64,000 nucleotides of DNA from contig NC_020302.1 of assembly GCF_000341345.1 (NCBI RefSeq), positions 1,902,075 to 1,966,074 of the forward strand, in the 5' to 3' direction. Under the pieces are notes generated by a model. It was not told where the DNA came from. It saw only the letters and a list, made by a program, of their open reading frames with translations, and made no database searches. The stretch comes from Corynebacterium halotolerans YIM 70093 = DSM 44683 (lineage in GTDB: Bacteria > Actinomycetota > Actinomycetes > Mycobacteriales > Mycobacteriaceae). Of this stretch, positions 19,013-28,204 are shown in pieces (position 1 is the stretch's first letter; each line of letters starts with the position of its first letter). Both the position numbers and the translations under genes were made by a program.

Positions 19013-19856
19013 CGCCGGCCTCCCGGGGGTTCCGGGGCCGCTGGAGCGGGTCCCGGGCGCCGCGCAGCCAGCCGAGTGCGCCCTCGCGCAGCTGCCCGCC
19101 GCCGACGAAGCCGACGAAGGTGTCCACCAGCGAGCTGCCCTGGCGCACCTTCTCGACGTGCCCGGCGGTGAGCACCCGGCCGTGGTGGATGATGGCGACG
19201 TGGTCGCACAGGCCCTCCACCAGTTCCATGACGTGCGAGCTCAGGACCACGGTGCCGCCGCGCGCGGCGAAGTCGCGCAGGATCTGCTGGATGAGCCGGC
19301 CGGAGACCGGGTCGACGGCTTCGAGCGGTTCGTCGAGGATGAGGATCTCGGGGTCGTGCAGCAGGGCGCCGGCCAGCAGGATCTTCTTGGTCATGCCGGC
19401 GGAGTAGTCGACGATGTACTTCTCCCCCGCCTCGGCGAGCCCGAGGGCGTCGAGCAGCTCGCCCGAGCGGCGGGCAACCTCCTCGGCGTCCATACCGCGC
19501 AGCCCGCCGAGGTAGGCCAGGTACTCCGGACCGGAAAGCCGGTCGAAGACGGGCACGCCGTCGGCGAGCAGTCCCATGGCGCGTTTGGCGGGCAGCGCGT
19601 CGACCCAGACGTCGTGCCCGCTCACCCAGGCGCGCCCCTCAGTGGGGCGCGCCAGGCCGGTGGCCATGGTGATCATCGTGGTCTTGCCGGCGCCATTGGG
19701 GCCGACGAGGCCGTAGATGGAACCGCGCGGGATGTCGAGACTCAGGCGGTCGACGGCGACGGCCGTGCCGAAGACCTTCGTCAGGTCACGGACGGCCAGG
19801 GCCTGCGTGGTCGGGTCGGGGGCGAGGGGCGGTAGATGCGGAATCGGTGTGTTCAC
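19005..19856 (-). CDS. ABC-2 transporter ATP-binding protein
   Basis: A 283-aa ATPase. Walker A GPNGAGKT at residues 52-59, Walker B ILILDEP, and an atypical signature YSAGMTKKI in place of the usual LSGG(M/Q)xQR, in which the second position is Ala. The N-terminal 20 residues are Pro-rich. Type: CcmA/NatA-like drug or polysaccharide exporter subunit. Gene order ATPase then permease, overlapping by 8 bp. Starts 20 bp after the rlmN stop, so it may be read from the rlmN transcript. Confidence 0.9.
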   Translation of the reverse strand: MNTPIPHLPPLAPDPTTQALAVRDLTKVFGTAVAVDRLSLDIPRGSIYGLVGPNGAGKTTMITMATGLARPTEGRAWVSGHDVWVDALPAKRAMGLLADGVPVFDRLSGPEYLAYLGGLRGMDAEEVARRSGELLDALGLAEAGEKYIVDYSAGMTKKILLAGALLHDPEILILDEPLEAVDPVSGRLIQQILRDFAARGGTVVLSSHVMELVEGLCDHVAIIHHGRVLTAGHVEKVRQGSSLVDTFVGFVGGGQLREGALGWLRGARDPLQRPRNPREAGDE

Positions 19857-19876
19857 GCATTACAGCGTAGATTCCG

Positions 19877-20974
19877 TCAGCGCTCCTCGGCGGCCAACTG
19901 GCCGCAGGCCGCCGCGATCTCCTGTCCCTTGGTGTCACGCACCGTGCAGCGCACGCCCTGGGCGTTGACGCGGCGGACGAACTCGTCCTGGCGGGCCTTC
20001 GGCGCGGCGTCCCACTTCGAGCCCGGGGTGGGGTTGAGCGGGATGAGGTTGACGTGGACCAGCGGGCCGAGGGCGTCGTGGAGCTTCTTGCCCAGCAGGT
20101 CGGCGCGCCAGTCCTGGTCGTTGACGTCGCGGATGAGCGCGTACTCGATGGACACGCGGCGGCCGGATTTCTCCGCGTAGTAGCGCGCGGCGTCGAGGAC
20201 CTCGGCGACCGGCCAGCGGTTGTTGACCGGCACCAGGGTGTCACGCAGCTCATCGTCCGGGGTGTGCAGCGACACCGCGAGGGTGACGGACATGTCCTCG
20301 TCAGCGAGCTTGCGGATGGCCGGGGCCAGGCCCACTGTGGAGACGGTGACGTTGCGCTGCGACAGGCCGAAGCCCTTCGGCGCGGGCTCGGTGATCTGGC
20401 GGACCGCGGAGACCACGCGCTTGTAGTTGGCCAGCGGCTCGCCCATGCCCATGAACACGATGTTCGACAGGCGGGAGCCCTCCGCGTGCATCGTGGCCGC
20501 GGCGGCGCGGACCTGGTCGACGATCTCGGCGGTGGACAGGTTGCGGTCCAGCCCGCCCTGGCCGGTGGCGCAGAACGGGCAGGCCATGCCGCAGCCGGCC
20601 TGGGAGGAGATGCACAGCGTGGCGCGCTCGGGGTAGCGCATGAGCACGGACTCGAGCAGGGTGCCGTCGTGGAGGCGCCACAGGGACTTGGAGGTGTCGC
20701 CCTCGTCGGTGTCGAACACGCGGACGGGCGTCATGAGGGTCGGGAACAGGGCGTCGGCGACCTTGGCGCGGGCGTCGGCCGGCAGATCGGTCATGGTCGA
20801 GGTGTCAGCCTCGAAGCGGCCGTAGTAGTGGCGGGCGATCTGGTCGACGCGGAACTTCGGCAGGCCGAGTTCGCCGAGCGCCTCGACGCGCGCGTCGGCG
20901 TCGAGGTCGGCGAAGTGCTTCGGCGGCATTCCCCGTTTGGGGGCGGCGAATTGGAGTTTCACGGGTTGGGCCAT
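19877..20974 (-). CDS. rlmN: dual-specificity 23S rRNA/tRNA adenine C2-methyltransferase
   Basis: A 365-aa radical SAM enzyme that methylates C2 of A2503 in 23S rRNA and A37 in some tRNAs. The radical SAM cluster ligands are GCGMACPFC (Cys128, Cys132, Cys135). The C-terminal cysteines of VRCTVRD and AAACGQL include the methyl-carrying residue. The motif [10 protein letters not shown] is diagnostic for RlmN/Cfr. Starts with MAQPVKLQF at 20974, about 100 bp from the divergent LapA-like gene. Confidence 0.96.
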   Translation of the reverse strand: MAQPVKLQFAAPKRGMPPKHFADLDADARVEALGELGLPKFRVDQIARHYYGRFEADTSTMTDLPADARAKVADALFPTLMTPVRVFDTDEGDTSKSLWRLHDGTLLESVLMRYPERATLCISSQAGCGMACPFCATGQGGLDRNLSTAEIVDQVRAAAATMHAEGSRLSNIVFMGMGEPLANYKRVVSAVRQITEPAPKGFGLSQRNVTVSTVGLAPAIRKLADEDMSVTLAVSLHTPDDELRDTLVPVNNRWPVAEVLDAARYYAEKSGRRVSIEYALIRDVNDQDWRADLLGKKLHDALGPLVHVNLIPLNPTPGSKWDAAPKARQDEFVRRVNAQGVRCTVRDTKGQEIAAACGQLAAEER

Positions 20975-21078
20975 AATGATTCCATCCTTGCACGTCGGAG
21001 GTGCTGTTATCGAATTGTTGGGACGACCGTCACTGCGGAAGGTGGCGGGTTACGGCGGTCGCGCGTTGAATACGGGGT

Positions 21079-21552
21079 ATGACACACTCCCCGCGACACC
21101 CTGATGAGCGAGACACCCCGTCGATCGACCCCTCCGCGGAGACCGCCCGCAGCGGGGTACCGGCCGGGTTCGACGACGCCCCACGTGACGACACCCGCGC
21201 CGTGGCGGTACCGGACGCCCCCGAGGACACCGCCACCGACGCCGTCCCGGCGAAGCCCACGGAGAAGACCCGGGCGGGGAAATCCGCGGGCCGGGTCGAC
21301 GGCTCGCTGGCCGGGAGCACCTGGGCGGCGCTGATCGTCGGCGCACTGCTGCTTATCCTGCTGCTGGTGTTCATCCTGCAGAACCAGCAGCAGGTGGAAC
21401 TGAACCTGTTCGCCTGGTCCTTCCAGTTCCCCGCGGGCATCGGCTACCTGTTCTCCGCCATCGCCGGCGCGCTGATCATGGCGCTGGCGGGCGGGGTACG
21501 CATGATCGAGTTGCGCCGCCAGGTGAAGAAGCTGCGCAGGCAACAGCGGTGA
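21079..21552 (+). CDS. LapA/DUF1049-family membrane protein
   Basis: A 157-aa protein. The first 75 residues are polar and acidic (disordered); then come two membrane segments (AALIVGALLLILLLVFIL and GYLFSAIAGALIMALAGGV) joined by the short QNQQQVELNLFAWSFQFP hallmark of the LapA domain, and a basic tail (RRQVKKLRRQQR) predicted to be helical. LapA-type proteins are inner-membrane proteins linked to lipopolysaccharide assembly in E. coli; in this mycolate-type bacterium the role is unclear. Converges on the luciferase-like gene. Confidence 0.85.
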   Translation: MTHSPRHPDERDTPSIDPSAETARSGVPAGFDDAPRDDTRAVAVPDAPEDTATDAVPAKPTEKTRAGKSAGRVDGSLAGSTWAALIVGALLLILLLVFILQNQQQVELNLFAWSFQFPAGIGYLFSAIAGALIMALAGGVRMIELRRQVKKLRRQQR

Positions 21553-21598
21553 CATTCTCCCGGAGCACGTGGGGGCGCCCCGCGCACACCGTTTGAGC

Positions 21599-22588
21599 TC
21601 AGAACCAGGCCTCGGCCAGCAGCTGCAGTGAGCGGTTCCGGACGGCCGGATCGAACGCGTAGGTGACGGTGATGAGCTCGTCGGCGCCGGTGCGTGTCAC
21701 GAACTCCTCCAGCTGCCCCTTCACCGTCTGTGGGGCACCCACCGCCTTGATCCGCAGCATGGACCGGTCTCGGCTGCCCTGCCCCGTGAGCGTCTCCGGG
21801 TCCACCGGCGGTTGGATCCGGCGGGACCGGCCGCGCTGGATGTCGAGGAACATCTGCTCGACGGTCGTGAATTCCCGCTCCGCCTCCTCGTCGGTGTCGG
21901 CGACCATGACGTTGACGCCGGCCATGACGTAGGGCTCGTCAATCTGGGCGGTGGGTGATTCGGTGGTGAATGCGTCCCGGTACACCTGAATGGCATCCTC
22001 CACCTGGTCGGGCGCGAAATGCGAGGCCAGGGAGAAGGGCAGACCCAGTTGTCCGGCGATCGACGCGCCGTTGACAGTTGAACCAAGCACCCAGATGGGC
22101 ACCTCGGTTCCGGCCGAGGCGGCGGACATGATCGGCATACTGTGCGCGGTACCCGTTTCACCGAACCAGCCCTGCAGGTCATAGATGCTCTGGGCGAAGG
22201 CCTGCGGCTCGGCCGAGGAGCGATTCAGCGCCTGGGCGGTCATCCGGTCTGTTCCCGGAGCCCGCCCCAGTCCCAGGTCGATCCGGTCCCCATGGATATT
22301 GGCCATGGTTCCGTACTGCTCCGCCACCATCAACGGAGCGTGATTGGGCAGCATCACCCCGCCGGAACCGAGACGGATGCGCTCGGTGACCGAGGCGGCC
22401 CGGGAGATCAGCAGCGCGGTGGCACTGGAGGCGAGATTCGGGGTGTTGTGGTGCTCGGCGAACCAGAGCCGACGGTAACCCAACTGGTCGGCGAGGCGGG
22501 CGGACTCCATCGAGGCGGCGATGGCACCGCGGGCCGTGGAACCCTCGGAGATGGAGACCAGATCAAGAATGCTCAACGGCACAGACAA
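21599..22588 (-). CDS. LLM-class flavin-dependent oxidoreductase
   Basis: A 329-aa bacterial-luciferase-like TIM-barrel protein. Recognisable elements are WFAEHHNTPNLASS (about residues 42-55), SGGVMLPNHAPLMVAEQYG (about 75-93), and DLGLGRAPGTD (about 106-116), which characterise F420- or FMN-using group-1 monooxygenases. Cytoplasmic. A single gene about 170 bp from cdsA. The substrate is not predictable. Confidence 0.92.
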   Translation of the reverse strand: MSVPLSILDLVSISEGSTARGAIAASMESARLADQLGYRRLWFAEHHNTPNLASSATALLISRAASVTERIRLGSGGVMLPNHAPLMVAEQYGTMANIHGDRIDLGLGRAPGTDRMTAQALNRSSAEPQAFAQSIYDLQGWFGETGTAHSMPIMSAASAGTEVPIWVLGSTVNGASIAGQLGLPFSLASHFAPDQVEDAIQVYRDAFTTESPTAQIDEPYVMAGVNVMVADTDEEAEREFTTVEQMFLDIQRGRSRRIQPPVDPETLTGQGSRDRSMLRIKAVGAPQTVKGQLEEFVTRTGADELITVTYAFDPAVRNRSLQLLAEAWF

Positions 22589-22754
22589 ATCGGAGTTTCC
22601 TTACATCAACAGAAAATACATGCCTACACCAGAGACAACCAGCCCCCACGGCACTTCATTCCCACCCGCTGCAGATCGGAGCGTGACCGTCAGCCCGCCG
22701 GCGGTGACCGGGACGCCAAATACTGGGACGGCGGGCGGGTGTCCGGCCTCGGCT

Positions 22755-23657
22755 TCAGCCGCCGATGAGGCTGAGCACCAGCCAGGTGACCATGGCCGAG
22801 GGCAGCATGCCGTCGATCCGGTCCATGAATCCGCCGTGTCCCGGCAGCAGCCCGGACATGTCCTTGATGCCCAGTTCGCGCTTGAACTGGGACTCGACCA
22901 GGTCCCCGAGGGTCGCACAGACGACCAGGCCCACCCCCAGCAGGGCACCCACCCACCACTGGTGCTCGAGCAGCAGGGACACGGACAACGCTCCCGCCAC
23001 CACCCCGCCGATGACGGATCCCGCGAAGCCCTCCCAGGATTTCTTGGGGCTGACGGCCGGTGCCATCGGGTGCGAACCGAACATGACGCCGACGACGTAG
23101 CCGCCCGTGTCGGAGGCGACCACGCACAGCATGAAGGTGATGATGTAGAACCCGCCCGGCACCCCGTCAGCCGAGTCCGCGGAGATCAGGGAGAGCATCG
23201 CGGCGAAGCTGGCGAACAGCGGGATCCAGGTGAGCACGAAGATGCCGACGGCGGTGTCGCGCAGGTAGTTCTTCGGGGGCGTGCGCCGGCCGTGGGAGAA
23301 CAGCCGGCCGAACATGAGCACCAGCACCGCGGTGACGAACGCGGCGACGAGACCGTTGGTGCCGAACGGCCAGGACAGCCACACCATCGCCTGCCCGAGG
23401 ACGATCATCGGCACGAGCGGAATGAGGTAGGAACGCTCGTTCAGCCGGGTGACCACCTCCCAGGTGGCCACGCCGACGGCGGCGGCGACCAGCGGGTACC
23501 AGCCGAGGGGGCCGATCCACACGGCCAGCAGGGCCAGCGCGCCGAGGACCACGCTGACCCCGACGGCAACCGGCAGGTTGCGGCCGGCGGAGTTCCTGGG
23601 ACGGGGCAGATGGTCCACACCCAGGGGACGACGGGATGCGCCACTGACGTCACTCAC
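22755..23657 (-). CDS. cdsA: phosphatidate cytidylyltransferase (CDP-diglyceride synthase)
   Basis: A 300-aa polytopic enzyme making CDP-diacylglycerol from phosphatidate and CTP for phospholipid synthesis. The family signature is complete in SQFKRELGIKDMSGLLPGHG and the following GFMDR at the C-terminal end, with PKKSWEGFAGS before it. About eight hydrophobic segments fill the N-terminal two thirds. It follows pyrH and frr in the conserved order pyrH-frr-cdsA, separated from frr by 168 bp with a terminator. Confidence 0.95.
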   Translation of the reverse strand: MSDVSGASRRPLGVDHLPRPRNSAGRNLPVAVGVSVVLGALALLAVWIGPLGWYPLVAAAVGVATWEVVTRLNERSYLIPLVPMIVLGQAMVWLSWPFGTNGLVAAFVTAVLVLMFGRLFSHGRRTPPKNYLRDTAVGIFVLTWIPLFASFAAMLSLISADSADGVPGGFYIITFMLCVVASDTGGYVVGVMFGSHPMAPAVSPKKSWEGFAGSVIGGVVAGALSVSLLLEHQWWVGALLGVGLVVCATLGDLVESQFKRELGIKDMSGLLPGHGGFMDRIDGMLPSAMVTWLVLSLIGG

Positions 23658-23726
23658 CTGGCTCCTCCTGCTTCATGTCTGGTCGTTGATGCGTGCTGAC
23701 CGGGGTCATCGCACGCGAAGGCGCAC

Positions 23727-23758
23727 AAAAACACCGCCTCCCGGGGGCACGACCGGTG
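23727..23758 (-). terminator. probable terminator after frr (minus strand)
   Basis: Read on the minus strand, CACCG ... CGGTG followed by TTTTTG. The stem is short (5 bp) with a GC-rich loop that can pair further. It lies between the frr stop and the cdsA start. Confidence 0.5.
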
Positions 23759-23825
23759 CACCTGAGTCTAGTGTGCGGTCGGTCTCCGGCCCGGATGGCG
23801 GTGCCCGGAGTGTTCTGCTCGGAGG

Positions 23826-24383
23826 TCAGACCTCCATGAGCTCATCTTCCTTGCGGGTGACGAGCTCGTCGATCTGGGCGACGTAGGTCTGGGTGGTCTT
23901 GTCGAGATCCTTCTCGGCCGAGGCCACCTCGTCCTCGCCGGCGTCGCCGTCCTTCTGGAGCTTCTTGAGCTGCTCCATACCCTTGCGGCGGATGTTGCGG
24001 ATGGCGATCTTGCCGTCCTCGCCCTTGGACTTGGCCAGCTTGACCATGTCGCGGCGGCGCTCCTCGGTCAACTGCGGGATGGTCACGCGCAGCACCTGAC
24101 CGTCATTGGTGGGGTTGACACCGAGATCGGAGTTGCGGATCGCGTTCTCGACCTCGTTCATCGTGGACATGTCGTACGGCTTGATCAGCAGCATGCGGGG
24201 CTCGGGCACCGAGATCGTCGCCATCTGCGGGATGGGCGTGGGCACGCCGTAGAACTCGGCGATGACGCCGTTGAACATGGCCGGGTTGGCGCGGCCGGTG
24301 CGGATGGTCACGAGCTCCTCGCGGGTGTGCTCGACGGAGGCGGTCATACGCTCCTCGGACTCGAGGAGAATGTCATCGATCAT
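23826..24383 (-). CDS. frr: ribosome recycling factor
   Basis: A 185-aa factor that splits post-termination ribosomes with EF-G. Begins [13 protein letters not shown] at ATG 24383, with AAAGGAACC upstream. The conserved [12 protein letters not shown] and [17 protein letters not shown] segments (here [14 protein letters not shown]) are present. The open frame extends upstream of 24383 as a shadow of pyrH, which I exclude. 77 bp downstream of pyrH. Confidence 0.96.
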   Translation of the reverse strand: MIDDILLESEERMTASVEHTREELVTIRTGRANPAMFNGVIAEFYGVPTPIPQMATISVPEPRMLLIKPYDMSTMNEVENAIRNSDLGVNPTNDGQVLRVTIPQLTEERRRDMVKLAKSKGEDGKIAIRNIRRKGMEQLKKLQKDGDAGEDEVASAEKDLDKTTQTYVAQIDELVTRKEDELMEV

Positions 24384-24460
24384 GGGGGCGGTTCCTTTGC
24401 TACTTGACGTGTCGTCGCGCTCACCCGCGGGTGTGACGCACGAACCTCGGGATAAATCTA

Positions 24461-25192
24461 TCAGGACTTGACGAGGGTGCCGATGCGCTCCCCCGCCACC
24501 GCACGGGCGATGTTGCCGTGGGTGAGCAGGTTGAACACGAGAATCGGCATGCTGTTGTCCATGCACAGGGAGAAGGCGGTGGCGTCGGCGACCTTGAGGC
24601 CCTTCTCGATGACCTCGCGCGGGGTGATCTCGTGGAAGAGCTCGGCGTCCGGGTTGGTGCGCGGGTCGTCGGAGTACACACCGTCGACGGCCTTGGCCAG
24701 GAACAGGACGTCGCAGCCGATCTCCAGCGCGCGCTGGGCGGCGGTGGTGTCGGTGGAGAAGTACGGCATGCCCATGCCGGCGCCGAAGATGACCACGCGG
24801 CCCTTCTCCAGGTGCCGGGCGGCGCGCAGCGGCAGGTAGGGCTCGGCGACCTGGGCCATGTTGATGGCGGTCTGCACGCGACACTCGACCCCCTCCTGCA
24901 GGAGGAAGTCCTGCAGGGCCAGACAGTTCATCACGGTGCCGAGCATGCCCATGTAGTCGGAGCGCGCCCGGTCCATGCCGCGCTGCTGCAGCTCGGCTCC
25001 GCGGAAGAAGTTGCCGCCGCCGATGACCACGGCGATCTCGGCGCCGTCGCGGGCGACCTCGGCGATCTGGCGGGCGACGTTCTCGACCACGTCCGGGTCG
25101 ATACCGACCTTGCCGCCACCGAACATCTCACCCCCCAGCTTCAGCATCACTCGCTTGTAGCCGGTTCTCGTCGAGCTGTCAGGGGTGGTCAC
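24461..25192 (-). CDS. pyrH: uridylate (UMP) kinase
   Basis: A 243-aa amino-acid-kinase-fold enzyme phosphorylating UMP to UDP. The N-terminal [12 protein letters not shown], the [11 protein letters not shown] motif near residue 61, and the C-terminal [12 protein letters not shown] and [14 protein letters not shown] segments are standard. Cytoplasmic, hexameric in the family. The pyrH-frr-cdsA order is common across bacteria. The tsf gene upstream is insulated by a strong terminator. Confidence 0.96.
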   Translation of the reverse strand: MTTPDSSTRTGYKRVMLKLGGEMFGGGKVGIDPDVVENVARQIAEVARDGAEIAVVIGGGNFFRGAELQQRGMDRARSDYMGMLGTVMNCLALQDFLLQEGVECRVQTAINMAQVAEPYLPLRAARHLEKGRVVIFGAGMGMPYFSTDTTAAQRALEIGCDVLFLAKAVDGVYSDDPRTNPDAELFHEITPREVIEKGLKVADATAFSLCMDNSMPILVFNLLTHGNIARAVAGERIGTLVKS

Positions 25193-25362
25193 CGTGCGAT
25201 CTCCTTTGGGTGGGGTGCGGTGGACGCCGGGGCATGGCTCATCGACACGCGATCAGTCGGGCCGACGCCTCGGGGGTCTTGATGTCGGGTCCATCCTACC
25301 GAACGGCCACCCCACGATGTTCTCCTGCCCGGGCACGGCGGACCGTGCACCATCCCCCGGTG

Positions 25363-25413
25363 AAAAAGCACCGGACCCCCGGGCCGCGCGGGGCGGTCCG
25401 GGGGTCCGGTGGG
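25363..25413 (-). terminator. intrinsic terminator after tsf (minus strand)
   Basis: On the minus strand, a long stem CACCGGACCCCCGG / CCGGGGGTCCGGTG with a GC-rich loop followed by CTTTTTC. Located about 40 bp after the tsf stop. Confidence 0.92.
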
Positions 25414-25451
25414 CTGAACGGAGTCAGCGGGTGCCGTCGGAGGCGGGCAGC

Positions 25452-26279
25452 CTACTGCTGGCCGACCTCGAAGCGGACGAAGGAGGTCAGCGTGACGCCG
25501 GCCTCGTCCATGAGCTGCTTGACGGTCTTCTTGTTGTCGGCGACGGACGGCTGCTCGAGCAGGACGACGTCCTTGTAGAAGCCGTTCAGGCGGCCCTCGA
25601 CGATCTTCGGGATGGCCTGCTCCGGCTTGCCCTCCTCGCGGGTGATCTGCTCCGCGATGGAGCGCTCCTTCTCGACGACCTCGGCCGGAACGTCCTCACG
25701 GGTGAGGTACTGGGCCTTGAGCGCGGCCACCTGCATGGCGGCGGTCTTGGCGGCGTTGCCGGCCTCATCGCCGGAGCCGGTGTAGGCGACCAGCACGCCG
25801 ACGGCCGGCGGCAGGTCGGCGGAGCGCTGGTGCAGGTACACGGAGACGTTGTCGCCCTCGATGGTCGCGGCGCGGCGCAGCTCGAGCTTCTCGCCGATCT
25901 TGGCGGACAGCTCCTGGATGGCGTCCGCGGCGGGCCGGCCGTCGACGTCGGTCTGGGCGAGCTCCTCGGCGGAGTTGGCCTTGGCGGCGGCGGCGGCGTC
26001 GGCGATCTTGGCGGCGAAGTCCTTGAACTCGGCGTTCTTGGCCACGAAGTCGGTCTCGGAGTTGACCTCGATCATGGTGTTGCCGGAGACCGCGACCAGA
26101 CCCTCGGACGCGCTGCGCTCAGCGCGCTTGCCGACGTCCTTGGCGCCCTTGATGCGCAGCAGCTCCACGGCCTTGTCGAAATCGCCCTCGGTCTCCTCCA
26201 GGGCCTTCTTGCAGTCGAGCATGCCGGAGCCGGTGAGCTCGCGGAGCTTCTTGACGTCTGCAGCAGTGTAGTTCGCCAT
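25452..26279 (-). CDS. tsf: translation elongation factor Ts
   Basis: A 275-aa guanine-nucleotide exchange factor for EF-Tu. It starts [20 protein letters not shown] at ATG 26279; the open frame upstream is not conserved and is excluded. The EF-Tu-binding TDFVAKN motif lies near residue 80. Normal actinobacterial length. It follows rpsB with a 232-bp gap (26280-26511) that holds GC-rich potential stem structures but no gene; the gap may carry an attenuator that lets tsf be expressed from the rpsB promoter. Confidence 0.96.
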   Translation of the reverse strand: MANYTAADVKKLRELTGSGMLDCKKALEETEGDFDKAVELLRIKGAKDVGKRAERSASEGLVAVSGNTMIEVNSETDFVAKNAEFKDFAAKIADAAAAAKANSAEELAQTDVDGRPAADAIQELSAKIGEKLELRRAATIEGDNVSVYLHQRSADLPPAVGVLVAYTGSGDEAGNAAKTAAMQVAALKAQYLTREDVPAEVVEKERSIAEQITREEGKPEQAIPKIVEGRLNGFYKDVVLLEQPSVADNKKTVKQLMDEAGVTLTSFVRFEVGQQ

Positions 26280-26511
26280 AGTTCGGGCGATCCTCCTCGT
26301 GTAGGAACAGTATTCGTTGGGAAAGACTAGCTGACGCGCCGCGCTCTCGCCGGAGACCGGGTCCGGCGTGTGGCTCCCGTCAGCGGGCCGGGGTCGGCGG
26401 CGCATCGGCGGAACGGACGGGAAAGCCCCCGCCCCCGGCCGGCCCCGCAGGACGCGGTGCGTGCACTGGCAGGGGTGGCGGGATGGCGGGGGCGCCGTTC
26501 CGGGCTGGGAC

Positions 26512-27336
26512 CTACTGCTCGGCGGCGGCGGTCTCGGTGGCCTCGGCTGCCGGAGCCTCGGAGGACTCGGCGGCCTTCTCGGCGTCGGCCTCGACCTTCT
26601 CCTGGGTGTCGCCGGCGGCCTCCCTGGCGGCGGCCAGCTGACGCTCCTCGCGGGCCTTCTTGCCCTCCTCCACGGCGGTGGAGATGACCTTGGACAGCAG
26701 GGCGGTGGAGCGGATGGCGTCGTCGTTGCCCGGAATCGGGAAGTCGACCTCATCCGGGTCACAGTTGGTGTCGAGGATGGCGACGACCGGGATGTTCAGC
26801 TTCTTCGCCTCGTCGACGGCGATGTGCTCCTTGTTCGTGTCGATGATCCACAGGGCGGAGGGCACCTTGGTCATGTCGGCGATGCCACCGAGCACGCGCT
26901 CGAGCTTGGTGCGCTCGCGGGTGAGCATGAGGACTTCCTTCTTGGTGCGGCCCTCGTAGCCGTTCTCCGCGGCGTCCATGGCCTGCAGTTCCTTCATGCG
27001 GTGCAGACGCTTGGACACGGTCTGGAAGTTGGTGAGCATGCCACCGAGCCAGCGGTGGTTGACGTACGGCATGCCGACACGCTCGGCCTCGTTCTGCACG
27101 GCCTCCTGGGCCTGCTTCTTGGTGCCGACGAACAGGATGCTGCCGCCGTGGGCGACGGTCTCCTTGACGAACTCGAACGCGGTGTCGATGTAGGTCAGGG
27201 TCTGCTGCAGGTCGATGATGTAGATGCCGTTGCGGTCGGTGAAGATGAAACGACGCATCTTCGGGTTCCAACGGCGGGTCTGGTGGCCGAAGTGGACACC
27301 GGCGTCGAGAAGCTCGCGCATGGTTACGACTGCCAT
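26512..27336 (-). CDS. rpsB: 30S ribosomal protein S2
   Basis: A 274-aa ribosomal protein. The signature [20 protein letters not shown], and [20 protein letters not shown] and PGNDDAIRS further on, are typical. The C-terminal 45 residues are an Ala/Glu-rich acidic tail ([20 protein letters not shown]), common in actinobacterial S2. First gene of the rpsB-tsf unit, divergent from the M23-like gene. Confidence 0.97.
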   Translation of the reverse strand: MAVVTMRELLDAGVHFGHQTRRWNPKMRRFIFTDRNGIYIIDLQQTLTYIDTAFEFVKETVAHGGSILFVGTKKQAQEAVQNEAERVGMPYVNHRWLGGMLTNFQTVSKRLHRMKELQAMDAAENGYEGRTKKEVLMLTRERTKLERVLGGIADMTKVPSALWIIDTNKEHIAVDEAKKLNIPVVAILDTNCDPDEVDFPIPGNDDAIRSTALLSKVISTAVEEGKKAREERQLAAAREAAGDTQEKVEADAEKAAESSEAPAAEATETAAAEQ

Positions 27337-27674
27337 GTCACGCTCACTTTCTGTCTAGGGTTTCGGTTTCTGTGGAGCTCGTGCAGGTTTTTGTCCTGCA
27401 CCCTAGCGACGAAGACCGTCCGACACCCTGGGAACATGCCCCCGGGACCTCGTCGGAGCCGGCTCCCCCATCTCGGGGCTTCGCCGCGCGTAGTCAGCGG
27501 GCCCTGGTGAGGACACACTGCTGTCACCGAGTTTAGCCCCTGGCAGGACGGTCGCCAAAACGACGCGCAGGTTGTCCACAGGGCGGGTCCCCGGACGCAA
27601 CTTCCGCCCCACCATCCACAGGAGGACGCGTTCCGACGTCGCACCCGTCCCCCGAAGGTGGGAGGGTGCGGGAT
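27337..27674. other. divergent promoter region of rpsB and the M23-like gene; leader hairpin and DnaA box
   Basis: A 338-bp non-coding stretch. A perfect hairpin GTGCAGG-(7 nt)-CCTGCAC at 27381-27401 lies in the probable rpsB leader, about 45 nt before the start codon, and could serve autogenous control by S2, though I cannot show this. A DnaA-box sequence TTGTCCACA occurs at 27572-27580. No open frame of interest. Confidence 0.5.
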
Positions 27675-28190
27675 ATGCGCCTCCCCCACCGTCGCGTCCC
27701 CGCGTCCCTACTGGCCGTCGCCGCCACCGTCGCCATCACCGCCACCGTCTCCTTCCCCGCCGCCCCATCCGCGGCCGCCTACGTCGACCCGACGACCGGC
27801 GGGTCCGTGGCCACCCGCGTGACCCGCGCCTTCAACAAACCGGAGCACAACTGGCTGCCCGGCCACCGCGGTGTCGACCTCGCCCTCGGGATAGGTGAAC
27901 CCGTGGTGGCGGCCGGGGACGGCGTGGTCGCCCACGCGGGCGTGGTGGCGGGCACGCCGGTGGTCTCCGTCGACCACGACGACGGGGTGCGCACCACCTA
28001 TCAACCGGTGCACGCGCGGGTGCGGCAGGGCGAGGAGGTCGCCGAGGGCCAGGCCATCGGCACGCTCGGGCATCCGGTGGATGGCTATCCGGGTCTGCAC
28101 TGGGGTGCGCGCTCCGGCCCGGACCGCGACGAGTACCTCAATCCCCTGTCCCTGCTGGACGCGCCGACGATCCGGCTCAAACCCTTCTGA
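27675..28190 (+). CDS. secreted M23-family (LytM-like) protein with altered catalytic motif
   Basis: A 171-aa exported protein; ATG 27675 lies 9 bp after GGGAGG, preferred to GTG 27666. The signal peptide (RRVPASLLAVAATVAITATV..., cleavage near AAA|YVDP) is followed by a LytM-like domain. HRGVDLALG supplies the first zinc His and Asp, and GLHWGAR the last zinc His. In catalytic M23 peptidases the last motif is HxH; here the first His is replaced by Gly, so it may not hydrolyse peptidoglycan itself. From memory, actinobacterial homologues at the same rpsB-adjacent locus also have a non-His residue there. It may be a binding or activator protein of the cell wall. Confidence 0.88.
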   Translation: MRLPHRRVPASLLAVAATVAITATVSFPAAPSAAAYVDPTTGGSVATRVTRAFNKPEHNWLPGHRGVDLALGIGEPVVAAGDGVVAHAGVVAGTPVVSVDHDDGVRTTYQPVHARVRQGEEVAEGQAIGTLGHPVDGYPGLHWGARSGPDRDEYLNPLSLLDAPTIRLKPF

Positions 28191-28204
28191 CCGGCCAGGG
28201 CAGT

